A DNA stretch of 64,000 nt from Linum tenue (Eukaryota > Streptophyta > Magnoliopsida > Malpighiales > Linaceae), in contig CAMGYJ010000005.1 in NCBI GenBank assembly GCA_946122785.1, forward strand, positions 87,538,547 to 87,602,546. The letters are read 5' to 3'. The notes beneath the pieces were generated by a model. It had not been told where the DNA came from, did not search any database, and saw only the letters and a list, made by a program, of their open reading frames with translations. Positions 10,723 to 21,168 of the stretch are shown here, one piece after another. Positions within the stretch are counted from its first letter, which is position 1. Each line of letters starts with the position of its first letter. Position numbers and translations under genes: made by a program.

Positions 10723-11883
10723 ATGCCGGCCAAATCAAGAACAGCATCAGAAAGCTGGGACGAATGCGGCGTAGAAGGAGGTGGAGGGACAATGAGCTAC
10801 GAGACCGTTTTGTCTGATTTCAAGAAGGAGAAAGGGATCCACTCCTCCGACGATCAGAAATCCGTCACCGGACCCTGCATCAACAACATCACAGTTCTCC
10901 ATAGTTCCCCCGGCGTTGGAGTAACAACAACGACGACAGCAGCAGAACTCTACAAATCAAGCAGAGGACTAAACTTTGCAGACTTCAAATCGTCATCCTC
11001 CTGCAACAACCGCTCCCGCGCAATAGCAGACTTCGAAGCTCAGAATCGAAAGAGCAAGATCCATTCCAACATCGTAGTTCCATTGACTGATTCCCACGCT
11101 TCCGTCCAGTCTCAGCCGAGGAGCAAAGGAATGATGTCGTGGCTGTTTCCGAAGCTGAGGACGAAGCCCACGAAGAACGTAGCTACCACTTCGCCGGTGA
11201 GAACAGAGTCCGAGGAGGTCTCGCAGGCATTCGTGGAACTGGGTTTGCTGTCGATCGAGAATCTGCGGAGGGAGTTGAGGGAATCGAATGAAACTAGGGA
11301 CGCAACATTGACAGAAGTCGCGGAGACGAGAGCTTCGTTAGGCCCACTGAGGCAAAAGATCGAACACCTGGAGGGCTACTGCGAGGAGCTTAAGAAGGCT
11401 CTGAAATCCGCCACGAGATCCAAAGGGCGAGCCAAATCAATCGATGGGTACTCACAAAACAACAACTCGAATCATCATCCATCCATTCTCCCAGTGACCG
11501 ACGAAGCAATGGTGGAAGGGTTCCTCCAAATGGTGGCCGAATCCAGACTCTCAGTCAAACAATTCTGCAAAGCCCTAATCTCCCAAATCGAAGACGCGGC
11601 CGATTCCCCACTCATCGAAACCCTGCTCTTTGTGCATTCCAACCACTCCAAAACCATCCTCCACCACCTGGAATCCATAATCAACGACACGATGCACCAG
11701 GACTTCGAGAACTCGGCGTTCCACAACAACGGCGCGCCGAAGCACCTGGACCCGCAGCAGGATCGGTTTGGTTTGGTTTTAGTTAGCGGGTCTGGTCGGG
11801 TTTGGGTAGAGGTTTGGTTAGGTTTAGCTGACATGGCGGGTTTAAATGACGTGGCGGGTCGGGTCAGTCAATTTTGGAGTTAA
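10723..11883 (+). CDS. captured IRK-interacting/GIL1-like (DUF641) fragment, chimeric with the TIR
   Basis: The 386-codon frame has a Ser-rich N-terminal part, then RGMMSWLFPKL-like and RTESEEVSQAF motifs. A coiled-coil stretch follows at roughly residues 175-235. Next comes a DUF641-type segment (DEAMVEGFLQMVAESRLSVK, about residue 262) that stops after HLDPQQ. This order matches plant IRK-INTERACTING PROTEIN and GRAVITROPIC IN THE LIGHT 1, where the domain continues further, so the copy is truncated at its C terminus. The last roughly 40 residues are encoded by the right TIR and are unrelated to the family. In-frame sequence upstream of the ATG also looks coding (QSYEDEPFPGSQYS), so the true donor start lies further 5'. 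No introns are present. Expression and function are unknown. Most likely a transduplicated fragment. Confidence 0.75.
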   Translation: MPAKSRTASESWDECGVEGGGGTMSYETVLSDFKKEKGIHSSDDQKSVTGPCINNITVLHSSPGVGVTTTTTAAELYKSSRGLNFADFKSSSSCNNRSRAIADFEAQNRKSKIHSNIVVPLTDSHASVQSQPRSKGMMSWLFPKLRTKPTKNVATTSPVRTESEEVSQAFVELGLLSIENLRRELRESNETRDATLTEVAETRASLGPLRQKIEHLEGYCEELKKALKSATRSKGRAKSIDGYSQNNNSNHHPSILPVTDEAMVEGFLQMVAESRLSVKQFCKALISQIEDAADSPLIETLLFVHSNHSKTILHHLESIINDTMHQDFENSAFHNNGAPKHLDPQQDRFGLVLVSGSGRVWVEVWLGLADMAGLNDVAGRVSQFWS

Positions 11884-12081
11884 AAAGTGCTGATTAGGCA
11901 AATCCGTCAGCCACGTCATCACTTAACGGACGTCGTTAACGGCGTTGGACGGCAGCTAACGGAGAGTGACCATAAATGAACGGTTTTTGTAAAGTTAGTG
12001 ACCAAAAATGGATTTAAATATTTATAGTGACCAAACATGAACGCTTTTTGTAATTTCAGTGACCAACCATGCAATTAACCC
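11765..12081 (-). repeat. right terminal inverted repeat of the Pack-MULE
   Basis: Inverted partner of 10289-10605. It also supplies the last codons of the chimeric frame (11765-11883). Confidence 0.92.
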
Positions 12082-12091
12082 TAAAAAGAAA

Positions 12092-12339
12092 GGAGAAAAC
12101 GCAACAAGCCTAATGAAGTGATGTGGGCCGACTAGTGGACAGGCCCGACTGAATTCGAACTTCCGCTTCAGGGAAGTACTTAGTTGGGATTTTATTGGGT
12201 CCTTAATTTCCCTTGTCAAACTGGACTCACGTGAGAAATTCTATGGCAAGTTAATTTAGATAGAAGAATGGTTGAATGATTCTGGGCCGGGAAATCTTCT
12301 AATTTTGGAATGAGACCAATCCTCTAAGAATTACGATGT
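12092..12339. other. unassigned sequence between Pack-MULE and Copia gag trace
   Basis: No coding signal recognised. Presumably Copia interior too decayed to assign. Confidence 0.3.
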
Positions 12340-14690
12340 GTTTTTCTGCTAAAGTTGTGAGAAACTAGGTCATATAACACGAAAGTGTAAGAACAAGTTT
12401 AACCTAGCGTAAACTTGAGTAAAGAAGAGGATTTGGTGGTAATGATCACTGAGGTGATGACATAGGTAGGCCATAAAGGTAACTCTGAAGAATGATGGTT
12501 GGATATTGGCGCCTCAAGGCATGTGTGTGATAAAGGAGCTAAGCTCAATCATACATTGAGGTGCATCGAAGGAGAAAGTGTTGTTGGGTAGTGCCCTCAC
12601 CACTATTGTCGATGGTTCTGGGAAAGTGGGTGTGAATCTTACATTTACAAATTCGTTAGCTATGCTAGATGAAAGGAATGATTAAGTGAATTCTTCTGTG
12701 TGACATGTGTGTCCTTGTGAAAAATTAGAATATCAGAGGTTACATTACCATATTTTTCTTGAACACTTGAGATAAATACGAATTTTGTATACAAGCTAAA
12801 TGACCCATAAACATGAGGATAGAGAATGAGAATCGAAAAGATCTTATTTATTTTTTTGGGTAAACGTATTGAAAGGCAATAAACGATTTATTGCTCTATT
12901 GAGTGCTCTAATTGTTAATCTAGTTATCTGTCGTAATACTTTTTGCATGTTTATGCTTGTGGACTTGTGGTACTCCGGAGTGAGTGAAATATGATTACTA
13001 GTAGAGTATACGAATGTGTTTTAATTGGTTAAGCTATAGTAAAACACATAAGCCTATGAAAATGAAATACTCATTAGTTTGTGAAATCCATTGATGCCAA
13101 TAGATTTTCATTTATATTAAGAAATAGTGGGGGTGATATCTGCCTACTATTAGAAATAATGGAACTAGTGGGGTAGTGAATCTGAGTATGAATTCAGAAG
13201 AAGCAAACGAACCATGGATCGCTAAAGATTATTGGTTATGAGTTTGTTATTTACACCCTAAGAAAGATCCTACAAATCTGCTAGAAGTTCAAACTTCCAT
13301 AAAGGTGCAGATTTGTGGGAAGAAGCCATTATTAATGAAATGGAATCATGAGAGTCTTATAAGACTTAGAAACTTGTTGAGTTACCTTTTGATTGTAAAG
13401 CCTTAGGTAATATATCGACAGAATCGAACAAGATTTGGCATCTTTGAGAATTACCTCCTGGCAATGAAGCCAAGGTAATAAATGGATTCTGAAAAGAAAG
13501 TTGAGACCTGATGGTTTAATTTATGAGTATAATGATCGCCTATTAGCTAAGTCTTTAGGCGAAGAAGAAAAAATGGTATATTTCTCTTAGACATATCCAC
13601 TAATATGCAAAATAACATTCATGTGTATTCTGATTGCTTTTGTTATGCATCAGATGGATGTTAATGGTTTTAGACAGAGAAATCTACATTGGACAACCTA
13701 TAGGGTTGATATTCGTGGACATGCTTATGGAGTCCATAGTTAGACAAATTATTGTAAGATTTGAAGTAGACTCTAAAACGATGGCATGAGTTATCTGGTT
13801 CTCTCTCAGGAATTTAATCGAAAGTGCAAGCGCATTTTGTGCAAAGACTCATGAGGTCAATAATATGGAAAACCATGTTAGAGAATTTTGTTGTGAAAGA
13901 TCTAGATTAAGCAAGTGTTATGCTTAGAAGATCCAAATGACTAGGACATTGGAAGAGGTTTGTTTATAGATCAATTTCACTATTTAGTAAAAGATCTAGA
14001 AGAAATAAAAGTTGTACTCCTGCATAAATATGTGAAGATGCTAGTATAATTTTTGAAAGAGCACCAAAGACGGTGTTAGAAAGTAAGAACTACTAGCATC
14101 GACAGTCTGCGAGAGGCAGCTGATAAACTTGAGACCCGACATAGTGGGAGTATTTGGCAGGTTACTGATTGTCCTAGTATGAAGCATTGAAATGCTATTG
14201 AACGGGGTCATGAGATGCCTTAACAGAACAATAGACCTTGATACAAGTTATCAACGGTTCTTGCTGTATTGGTAGGGTATATTGATGCGGACGAGAATAC
14301 CCTATAGAGGACTCCAAGGCATCCAGTGGGTATGTTTTGAACATCGCTGGAAGAGTTGTGTCTTGGAAGTCTAAGTAGTAAAATGATCCTGACTCAATCA
14401 ACTAAGGAATCATAAATGATGAAACTAGCAATGGCTAGTAAAGAGGAAAGTTGATCGAGAGGGTCATTACTAGAGATTCTTGTAGTAGAGTCATTGTGAT
14501 AGCACCACAGCTATTGCAAAAGAAGGGAACCGGTTCTAGAACGAAAAGAGACGACAAATTCGTCGTAAACACAATATTGTAAGAGAACTCCTAACGATAA
14601 GAGCAGTGAGGGTGGATCTTATAATATCCAAACAGAATCTAGCTGATCCTTTAACAAAAGGATTATCTAGAGAGAAAGTCCAGAATACCG
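12340..14690 (+). pseudogene. Copia gag-pol remnant
   Basis: Near 12340-12400 a retroviral-type zinc knuckle (C-x2-C-x4-H-x4-C, with EKLGHITRKC readable) contains a stop codon. Near 12494-12540 the protease trace WWLDIGASRHVCDKG has Ile where the D-S/T-G active site has Ser or Thr. Near 14630-14680 the frame NLADPLTKGLSREK is the classic end of Copia RNase H. Between them integrase and reverse transcriptase are only fragments broken by many stops and shifts. The order gag-protease-(integrase-RT)-RNase H fits Copia. This gene is dead. Confidence 0.75.
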
Positions 14691-15245
14691 CCAAGGGTAT
14701 GAGACTTATGCCTACCGAACCACAAACTACAAGTGATGGTAACCCGAACCCAATAGACTGGAGATCCCAAGAAATGGGTTCAATGGGAAATAACAAGTCA
14801 TGAGTAGTATGCGAAAAGTTCATGCATAGTGAAGCATGAATCCCAAAGCAATGGAGGTTGAGTTAACAACTCTTAATGAGATCTATACCCTATGTGGGGT
14901 GTAATACTTTACTTTGGAGGTACTTCTGATAGACTCACCTATGTGAATGTAGGAGTGGGGCCGCTCCCTATGGAACTTTGGAGGCACAAAGTTGCTAGAG
15001 CGTTAACTAAACCGAGATAACGTGCATGGTCATAAACGCACGACCTATGGGAGAATATCACTCAATGAAAAGATTCGCGCGTGCTACATTGTCTGAGATA
15101 GGTTGAAGACTACGAGTCACCCTTATGAAATCGGAAGTGTAACCACTATGCTAAGGTTCAAATCTTCTAGATACCTTAGCTTATGCCCGATCTTATGGAT
15201 CTGTTGATGCTCAGAGATAGTTTCAAAACTATTCAAGTGGGGGAT
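14691..15245 (+). other. Copia 3' non-coding region and polypurine tract
   Basis: This runs from the RNase H end to the GTGGGGGAT tract at about 15237-15245. It shares CACCTATGTGAATGTA-like phrases with the first Copia element. Confidence 0.6.
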
Positions 15246-15719
15246 TGTTGGGAATGAATAGCTTTGAAAGCTATATTGAATTAATTATCCAGTATTCTTT
15301 CTAGATACGAATATAAGATGGATAATTAATAAAAGAAATATTATGGAGATAATTAGGATAATTATCTTAATATAATGCATTTATTATGAGAGTAACTATC
15401 TTCCTAATTAAAATATGGCTTATTCTCAAAGAAAGAGGGAATATTCTAGGTTTTCTGCTCTTATAAATAGCAGACCCCTAGACCCTCTAAAGATACCTCA
15501 GAGAGCAGAAACACGAGAGAGAATGAGATTCAGAGAGCTCCGGTTTTCGCACAAAATCGCCGAGCAAATTTAATGAGTTACTGTTTTATCTTGGAGGGGA
15601 CCGGCTGATAGTCTGTTGTGCGCAATACGAGGCAGTGTCGCGAATGTCTTAAAGAGAGCGACCTAGTCTGCGACTCAACCAAATCGGTAACCCTAGATTT
15701 TTCTGTTCGATTTTTAACA
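15246..15719 (+). repeat. 3' LTR of the Copia element
   Basis: Starts TGTTGGGAATG and ends TTTTTAACA, followed by the target duplication GTTTT. Relative to the 5' LTR it contains about 45 extra bases near 15330-15400. Confidence 0.88.
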
Positions 15720-15724
15720 GTTTT

Positions 15725-15950
15725 ATCATAGTTCCTCACCTTTCAATTCCTCATTGTGTATCTGCAATGTAGCATCTACAATAAATAGATTAGTTTATGC
15801 ACGATTTCTCTTTTACCATACCTTAACTAATTAAAACGTAATAGTGTTGATGGTTTAATCACTCAATAGATAAATATAATTGAAGAGACAAATGAGCTAT
15901 TTGAGTCTTCCCTTTGAATTTATAACTACATATGTCTATATATGATTATC
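15725..15950. other. short AT-rich spacer
   Basis: Nothing recognised between the Copia element and the split TIR element. Confidence 0.3.
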
Positions 15951-16105
15951 AAGGTTGTCAAGCCGCGAGCTGACCCAGATCCGATTGAGCTTGTGGGTCA
16001 AGAGTTAATGGGTCACTCTTTTTAGTCCCGTTTAGCCGGGAAATATGGAAAGAGTCATTATGTTGTACTTATCCTGATAAATTATATCTAATCTCATTTA
16101 ACATA
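15951..16105. mobile_element. left part of the Helitron-split TIR element (copy 2)
   Basis: Starts AAGGTTGTCAAGCCGCGAG and aligns with 5991-6147 up to TTTAACATA, where it stops. The homology resumes at 26670 with TGAGTTATAACATATAAT. The intact copy reads AACATA-TGAGTTATAAC, so the Helitron entered between A and T. Confidence 0.88.
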
Positions 16106-16693
16106 TTGAAAAAGTTATTTGCAAATACATGATACACTGTTCGCCTAGACACGAAATTACTATTCATTTAGACTCAATTTTACTGTTCACTTTCGCCTGA
16201 TTGGTTGTTGGTCTGCATCTGGTCCCACCTGCTATTTCTTAATTGGTTGCCTATTTGGTTCTGGCCCTTGCGGTTTTGGCTGCGGTGGTTTCTCGGAGAT
16301 CCGCGTTGCTCTCAGCTGCGCCCTGATTTCCTCTTCGCTGTCTTCTTTTTTATTCTCTTTTATTGCGTTTCTCGGCTATTCTCCGTTGGTCTTTGTGATA
16401 ATCATTGCATTTGTTGTTTTCTCTCTCTCGCCTTGCGTGTTGATGTTTTGCTTACGAAATTGGTGGTAATGATGGGCGCGGTTTCCTGTGCGCGGCTTGA
16501 GCTATTTGGGCCTTGGGAAGAACGAGACTGTCTTGGACTGCCTAGATATCGGAAACCCGCCGGTTTTGCGCGCAGAATTTTTTACCCGCTTTTTGTGCTC
16601 TCCCTTGCTGGCGGTTTTGCTATTTGACATCGTCCTTATCTCTTCGGCGGGCCGCTGTTTCGGTTTCTTTACGTTTCTATTCGCGATTGGGCC

Positions 16694-16700
16694 TATAAAT
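16694..16700 (+). promoter_or_regulatory. TATA box upstream of the RPA-like gene
   Basis: TATAAAT lies 165 bp upstream of the ATG at 16865, preceded by TTGGGCC. It is a plausible core promoter for the Helitron RPA-like gene. Inferred from position only. Confidence 0.4.
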
Positions 16701-16864
16701 GACGCGCGCCACCCTTGCCCCTGCTAATTCCTTCTCTCATTTATATGTTCTTTTTTTAATTTAGTGGCATCGGTTCACTATTTTCGCTCTCGTCTCTTCC
16801 CGTCATTCTTCTCTCTTTCTAAACGTTGTTCCTTCTCTCTTCAGTTCTTTATGTCTCGGTGAAT

Positions 16865-19823
16865 ATGGAGTTCACGTTGCTTTGCAATCTCGGTGGCCCT
16901 CGCAATGCTGGCGTTGCTTTACGTCTCCGGTTGCTGCATGTGTGGCCGTCGAAGTCTCCGGGGGATATCAGAATCTACAATTACTGTACTCTTTGGACCG
17001 ACGAAACAGTATACTCTCCATTGCTTTGCGCCAATGTTTTCCTGTTTCGTTTTGTCGTTGCCGCTGTATTTTGTTTTTGTTTTTTTTTAAACCGTTGTGG
17101 TGTGTTTGGTGCAGGGGACGCTGATTCACGGTGTTTCACCGACTTCAATGGCTGCTGGGATCCGTCGTTGTCTGTCTGTTGGGAAGATTTATATTGTAAA
17201 GTCCTTCGGCTTGAGCAAGCCGCCGAATCAGTATCGCCCATGTTCCTTTGATTTGGCTTTGGGTCTCTCGCCCTCGACTTCTTTTCAGGCCTGTGGTCTT
17301 CCTGCTAAGAGTTTTTCGGTTGATGCGTATGAGTTTGTGTCTTTCTCCCAGTTGAGCATGCGTGCTGGCAATCACCGTTTCTTGACAGGTTGGTGGATAT
17401 TTTTGTTCTTGCTTCTTATTGATATGCATATGTTTGTGTATATGAATGTTTTTTATTTGTGTTTTTATGTTTAGTCTTCGTTTTATTTTCGCAGATGTCG
17501 TTGGCCGACTCCATTCAATCAGTGGAATATCGCATAAAATCACTAATAACGGCCCTGCGGTCAAGCAAACGGTTATCATCAAGGATGAAAGGTTCTCTAG
17601 GTTTCCTTCGGTTTTAGGGTTTATCTGTGTGTCTCATATTCCTTTTGTGTCGTTCCTCATGTGTCCCCGTGTTTTCCCTCTCAGTGGAGCGAAGGTTACT
17701 ATTACACTTTGGGATGAGTTTTCTGCGGTGTTGGACCATGTTGCACTCACTCAGGCTGACTCGATTGAAGCTGTGATTCTCGTATTCGGTGGCTTGCTGG
17801 TTAATAAGTTGGGGGGGGGGGTGTTTTTCCTCTCTGGCATGCATGTATTCCTAACCGGGTTATGCGAGGAATGTTGGTGTGTGCTGATTTCTCTTCGTCT
17901 TGTGTTTTCTGTTTCAGATGATTATATTCTCTCGAGCTCAGCTGGTACACGCATAGCAATCAACCCTCCTGTACCGAAGGCTTACTATCTTGCATCTAGG
18001 TATGTTGGTTGTGGCCATTTCTGATTTTGTGTAACCTGTTGGGATGTTCATTTTATGTATGAGTGGCATTATAGTTAAGTTCATACTGCTTATGTTTGTA
18101 CTAGGTTCGCTGAAAAGCATGAAGTTGTTGAGTCCTTGCCAGTGGAATTTGCTACCGCTGCTGACGCTACTGCTGATGCAGATCGACGTACCAAGAGTTT
18201 GGATCACCTGTTGAGCTTGTCTCGAATGAATTCCTCACTGGTTTATTACTATTCTTTCTGAAAAATTTAGTGTTCGCATTGTTTCTTTTGGAAATGAATT
18301 AGTTTTCTTTGCTTTGCTAGGAAGAGAAGTATCGTTGTGGTGGAGTGATTGTGGATGTCGAGTCGAGTACTCCTTGGTATAACATTTCGTGCAAGCTATG
18401 TTCGAGAGCAGTTTCAAAGCGTCGTGACAATTCGTTTTGGTGCCCAAAAGATTGGCAGCTGGAAGAGGAGCAAACCCGAGTCAAGTATGACTGTGTCTTA
18501 TTAGAGCCGATATCCTGTCTGTTTTAAGTTTTTTTGCTAACGCAATTTTTTAGCTCAGTTATAAGCTCCAGCATACTTTGAGGGATGACTCTAGCGAGGC
18601 TCGGTTCATACTGATGGGTGGCTGTGCCCATTCGTTGATTAATGTTTCCGCTGCACATCTGGCCCAGAGGTTTCCTCATCGTCCTCGTCAGCTGCCCCCG
18701 CAGTTGCATCAATTACGAGGGCAGTATGTCAAGTTTGATTGTAAGTTACCATTGCCTGGTCCTACTGGCTTCTCTTCGGGCAAGTTCCGTGTAACTCAGG
18801 TTGTCCCGCTTGATGACCCGTCGGTGGTTGGCGATTTACTTGAGTTCTCTTCGCAATCTCCGTTACATGGTCCTGCTGCTGCTGTTCCGACTTTAACTAT
18901 GGGTGCAGCAAGCGTCGCTGGCGGTTCTTCAGCTTCATCTAGGTTGGTGTTGGCTGTTTTGTTTTCCTGCTTATGTTCTTCGTTTTGTTGCCTATGCCTT
19001 ACGAACTGTCTGTTCATGTTCTCAAGGGTTGCGAAGGGAAAGGAAAAGGTTTCAGGTGTTCTGCTCACTGAGGTATCAACAGCTCCGTTTAGCATCACTG
19101 AAGGGCCAGACGAGGCTGTTAGGTATTCGCATTTTCTAGCGATACTTATTATGTTCATTAATGGAACTATTGGAGAATGTGACCTAAGTTGTTTGCCTTT
19201 CCCCCCCCCCCCCGGTCCAAGAACCGAAGATTTGCATATTCCTCCTCCTGCAAATGTCGAAAGCGAAGGTGCTGTTGCTGGCCCTAAGATTCTCGGGAGA
19301 TCTCATTCCTCGGGGACTAGTGTACAGGTTGGCTCTGGCCCAGCTGCTGCGGCTGTACCCGTTGTTTCTTCAGCCCAGTCTTGTACACCATCTGGCAGAT
19401 CTTCTCCTTCGATGATTACCAAGCGTACATCTAGAATCGATGAGTCTGCCGGCCTTGAGGATGTCGGTCGTGGTTCGTTGATATCTGCTGCAAAGATTCT
19501 GAAGCCATCCCCTGAGTCATCTCCTGGGAAGACCTCTGGTTTAGCCGCTGGCTCTTCGTCTGCGTCATTGTAGGTGTTCAGAAGTTAGTTTAGTATTTTC
19601 CAAAGTTTTTGTGTTTTCCCCATAATATTCATTGCTATGAGGTATGTTTGGTTCAAGATTGGATTCTCCACTCGCCAAGATCAAGGTGGATAAGTTAGAC
19701 GATGCTGATGCTCCTCCTCTGCCACATGGCGGTTCCTCGCAGGCTGGTGCTGAGATGGAAGAGGATTCTCCAGTTGACAGTCAGAAAAATCCAACTGCGA
19801 AACGTGCTTTGTTCAAGAGGTGA
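16865..19823 (+). CDS. RPA1-like single-strand DNA-binding protein of the Helitron
   Basis: Eleven exons can be joined: 16865-17008, 17115-17388, 17495-17591, 17685 to about 17820, 17918-17999, 18105-18240, 18321-18484, 18559-18942, 19027-19122, 19222-19569 and 19658-19823, about 676 codons. Exons 1-2 give the first OB fold (GTLIHGVSPTSM). Exons 3-5 give the second (DVVGRLHSISG, VTITLWDEF). Exons 7-8 give the C-terminal zinc-binding OB fold (WYNISCKLCSRAV...FWCPKDW). The tail is Ser/Ala-rich and ends KRALFKR. RPA1 binds single-stranded DNA in replication, and such genes are common passengers of plant Helitrons. All junctions keep phase except exon 4, whose donor lies in an 11-G run and is one base out. 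The second zinc-ligand pair seems incomplete. The Ser-rich tail and many introns are otherwise normal for this class. Confidence 0.82.
17811..17821 (+). repeat. G11 homopolymer at a splice donor
   Basis: Eleven G residues directly precede TGTTT at the end of exon 4 of the RPA-like gene. Using the GT at 17821-17822 leaves the downstream exon out of phase by one. The run may have slipped, or the assembly may be wrong here. Confidence 0.8.
19201..19213 (+). repeat. C13 homopolymer in an intron
   Basis: Thirteen C residues lie eight bases upstream of the acceptor AG of exon 10, where a pyrimidine tract is expected. It may affect splicing little but is a likely assembly weak point. Confidence 0.8.
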
Positions 19824-21168
19824 TGATAGCGTCAAAGTCTTTTCTTATTTTCTTAGTTTGATTTGGTTTTCTGCCATGTTTCATTTGCGATTACTTTGCG
19901 GTGGCTGCTGTGTATCTCATTCCTTCGCTATTTTTATTTTATTTCAGGAAGTAGCTATGTTATGGATTGAAGTTTGCACGGATGGCCCCAATCCTTCTTT
20001 GTGCGGTTGATGATGTTCCCGGAAATGCTGCTGCCTGATTTTCAAGGAGATGACATATTTTGCTTTGTTTACGCAAGTTATTCTCCTTGTTTAGACAATC
20101 GTATTTTGGATATCTAGGTTTCGTGAATGCAGCGCTTGTAGTTACATGGATATTCTCATTTTGGACCCTGGGTTTCGAGAATGTAATGGCTGCATCTATG
20201 TGGATATTATCAGAAGATACAATGTTTGTGTACCTGTGGTTTGTATAGCCTTCTATCTTTTATTGGATAACCAGCACCTAATTAGCTAATGTTTGGTCAT
20301 TTGTTGTTGATGTTTATATGGTGCTTTCGTGCATTTTGATCTTCCTGAGGCTACTGTCTAGCACTCATTGCCTTCATTAAATGTTGTTGGATGCTAATAT
20401 GAGCTAGGTCGTGTTCCTGTTTTCCATAGCATATCTGGTTATTCTTCCCTTAGAATACCTCCACTGTTGACGGAAGAAGGGAGGGGGGTTTATCTCAATG
20501 TCTCTTAGCCAGTTCGAATAGAGACACTGTCATTTTTGAGGAGCCTATAGACTGTATCCAAAACTGTTAAATTGCAATTCGATATCACTTCGTATCAATT
20601 CGGACTGACTGCGTATTTTTCAAATGAAAGAAACGTTTTAACCGATCTATAATACGATTTATATTATGAGGACATCTTCCTTATCTTTCTTACACCTCTC
20701 GTATTTCTTACTTAACATAATATAATGCAGCCTCTTTTTGTGCGAAAGATTAAACTAATCTGATTGCTTTTCATGATTTTATTAATCCAACAACATGTTA
20801 GATCTTTTTACATTATAATGCTATTATAAGGATGATACATAGCTCACATATCCATGATAGCTATTTCATATTAATATATGTCTTCTTCCTCAATGGGTTA
20901 TGCCACTTTCTTCAGGAACTTCCTTTACTTCACCATGTACTTCATCTGTCATATGTTCCCTCAAATCCTTCGTTTGATGGACTAAATAGGACAAAGGTAA
21001 CCTGGATTTTTATCTGACATTCTCATTGATGAGTCTAACGAATGAGTGAGGATGATTTCTATGATCTTCCTCTAACTCTTCCTCATTAAACTGTCTCGGC
21101 TATACTATTTGAACTTTCCGACAGTAATGACTCTGATCATGTTTGGTTTCTGTTTTTTCTGTGCAGCA
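19824..21168 (+). other. Helitron spacer between the two genes
   Basis: This holds the 3' UTR of the RPA-like gene and the presumed promoter of the helicase gene. The short frames (for example 19702-20010 and 20060-20248) overlap the last exon or carry no family features. An acceptor-like TTTTTTCTGTGCAG lies just before the helicase ATG, suggesting a 5' UTR intron. Confidence 0.5.

Larger units (their letters stand above)
10289..12081 (+). mobile_element. Pack-MULE carrying an IRKI/GIL1-like gene fragment
   Basis: The element starts GGGTTAATTGCATGG and ends with its inverse. Its terminal inverted repeats are about 317 bp (10289-10605 and 11765-12081) and differ at only a handful of positions. 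It is flanked by a perfect 10-bp target duplication (TAAAAAGAAA, 10279-10288 and 12082-12091), in the 8-11 bp range of Mutator-like elements. Between the TIRs lies about 1.16 kb of GC-richer, gene-derived DNA with no transposase. High TIR identity and an open 386-codon frame suggest a fairly recent insertion into an already old Copia element. Confidence 0.93.
9316..15719 (+). mobile_element. Copia retrotransposon with both LTRs, decayed
   Basis: Two LTRs (9316-9762 and 15246-15719) with TGTYGGG...TTTTTAACA termini are flanked by the same 5-bp target duplication GTTTT (9311-9315 and 15720-15724). The 3' LTR is preceded by a GTGGGGGAT polypurine tract. The interior retains traces of gag zinc knuckle, protease and the RNase H end, all full of stops. 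A Pack-MULE (10289-12081) sits inside. The element cannot be autonomous. By eye the LTRs differ at roughly one site in ten, plus a large indel, so the insertion is old. Confidence 0.88.

Noticed and set aside
16205..16727. 140-codon and 79-codon plus-strand frames, rich in Phe/Leu/Trp
   Set aside because: Located in the upstream region of the Helitron RPA-like gene, before its TATA box; composition-driven and mutually overlapping.
17145..17844. Minus-strand frames of 145 and 76 codons
   Set aside because: Antisense shadows of exons and introns of the RPA-like gene.
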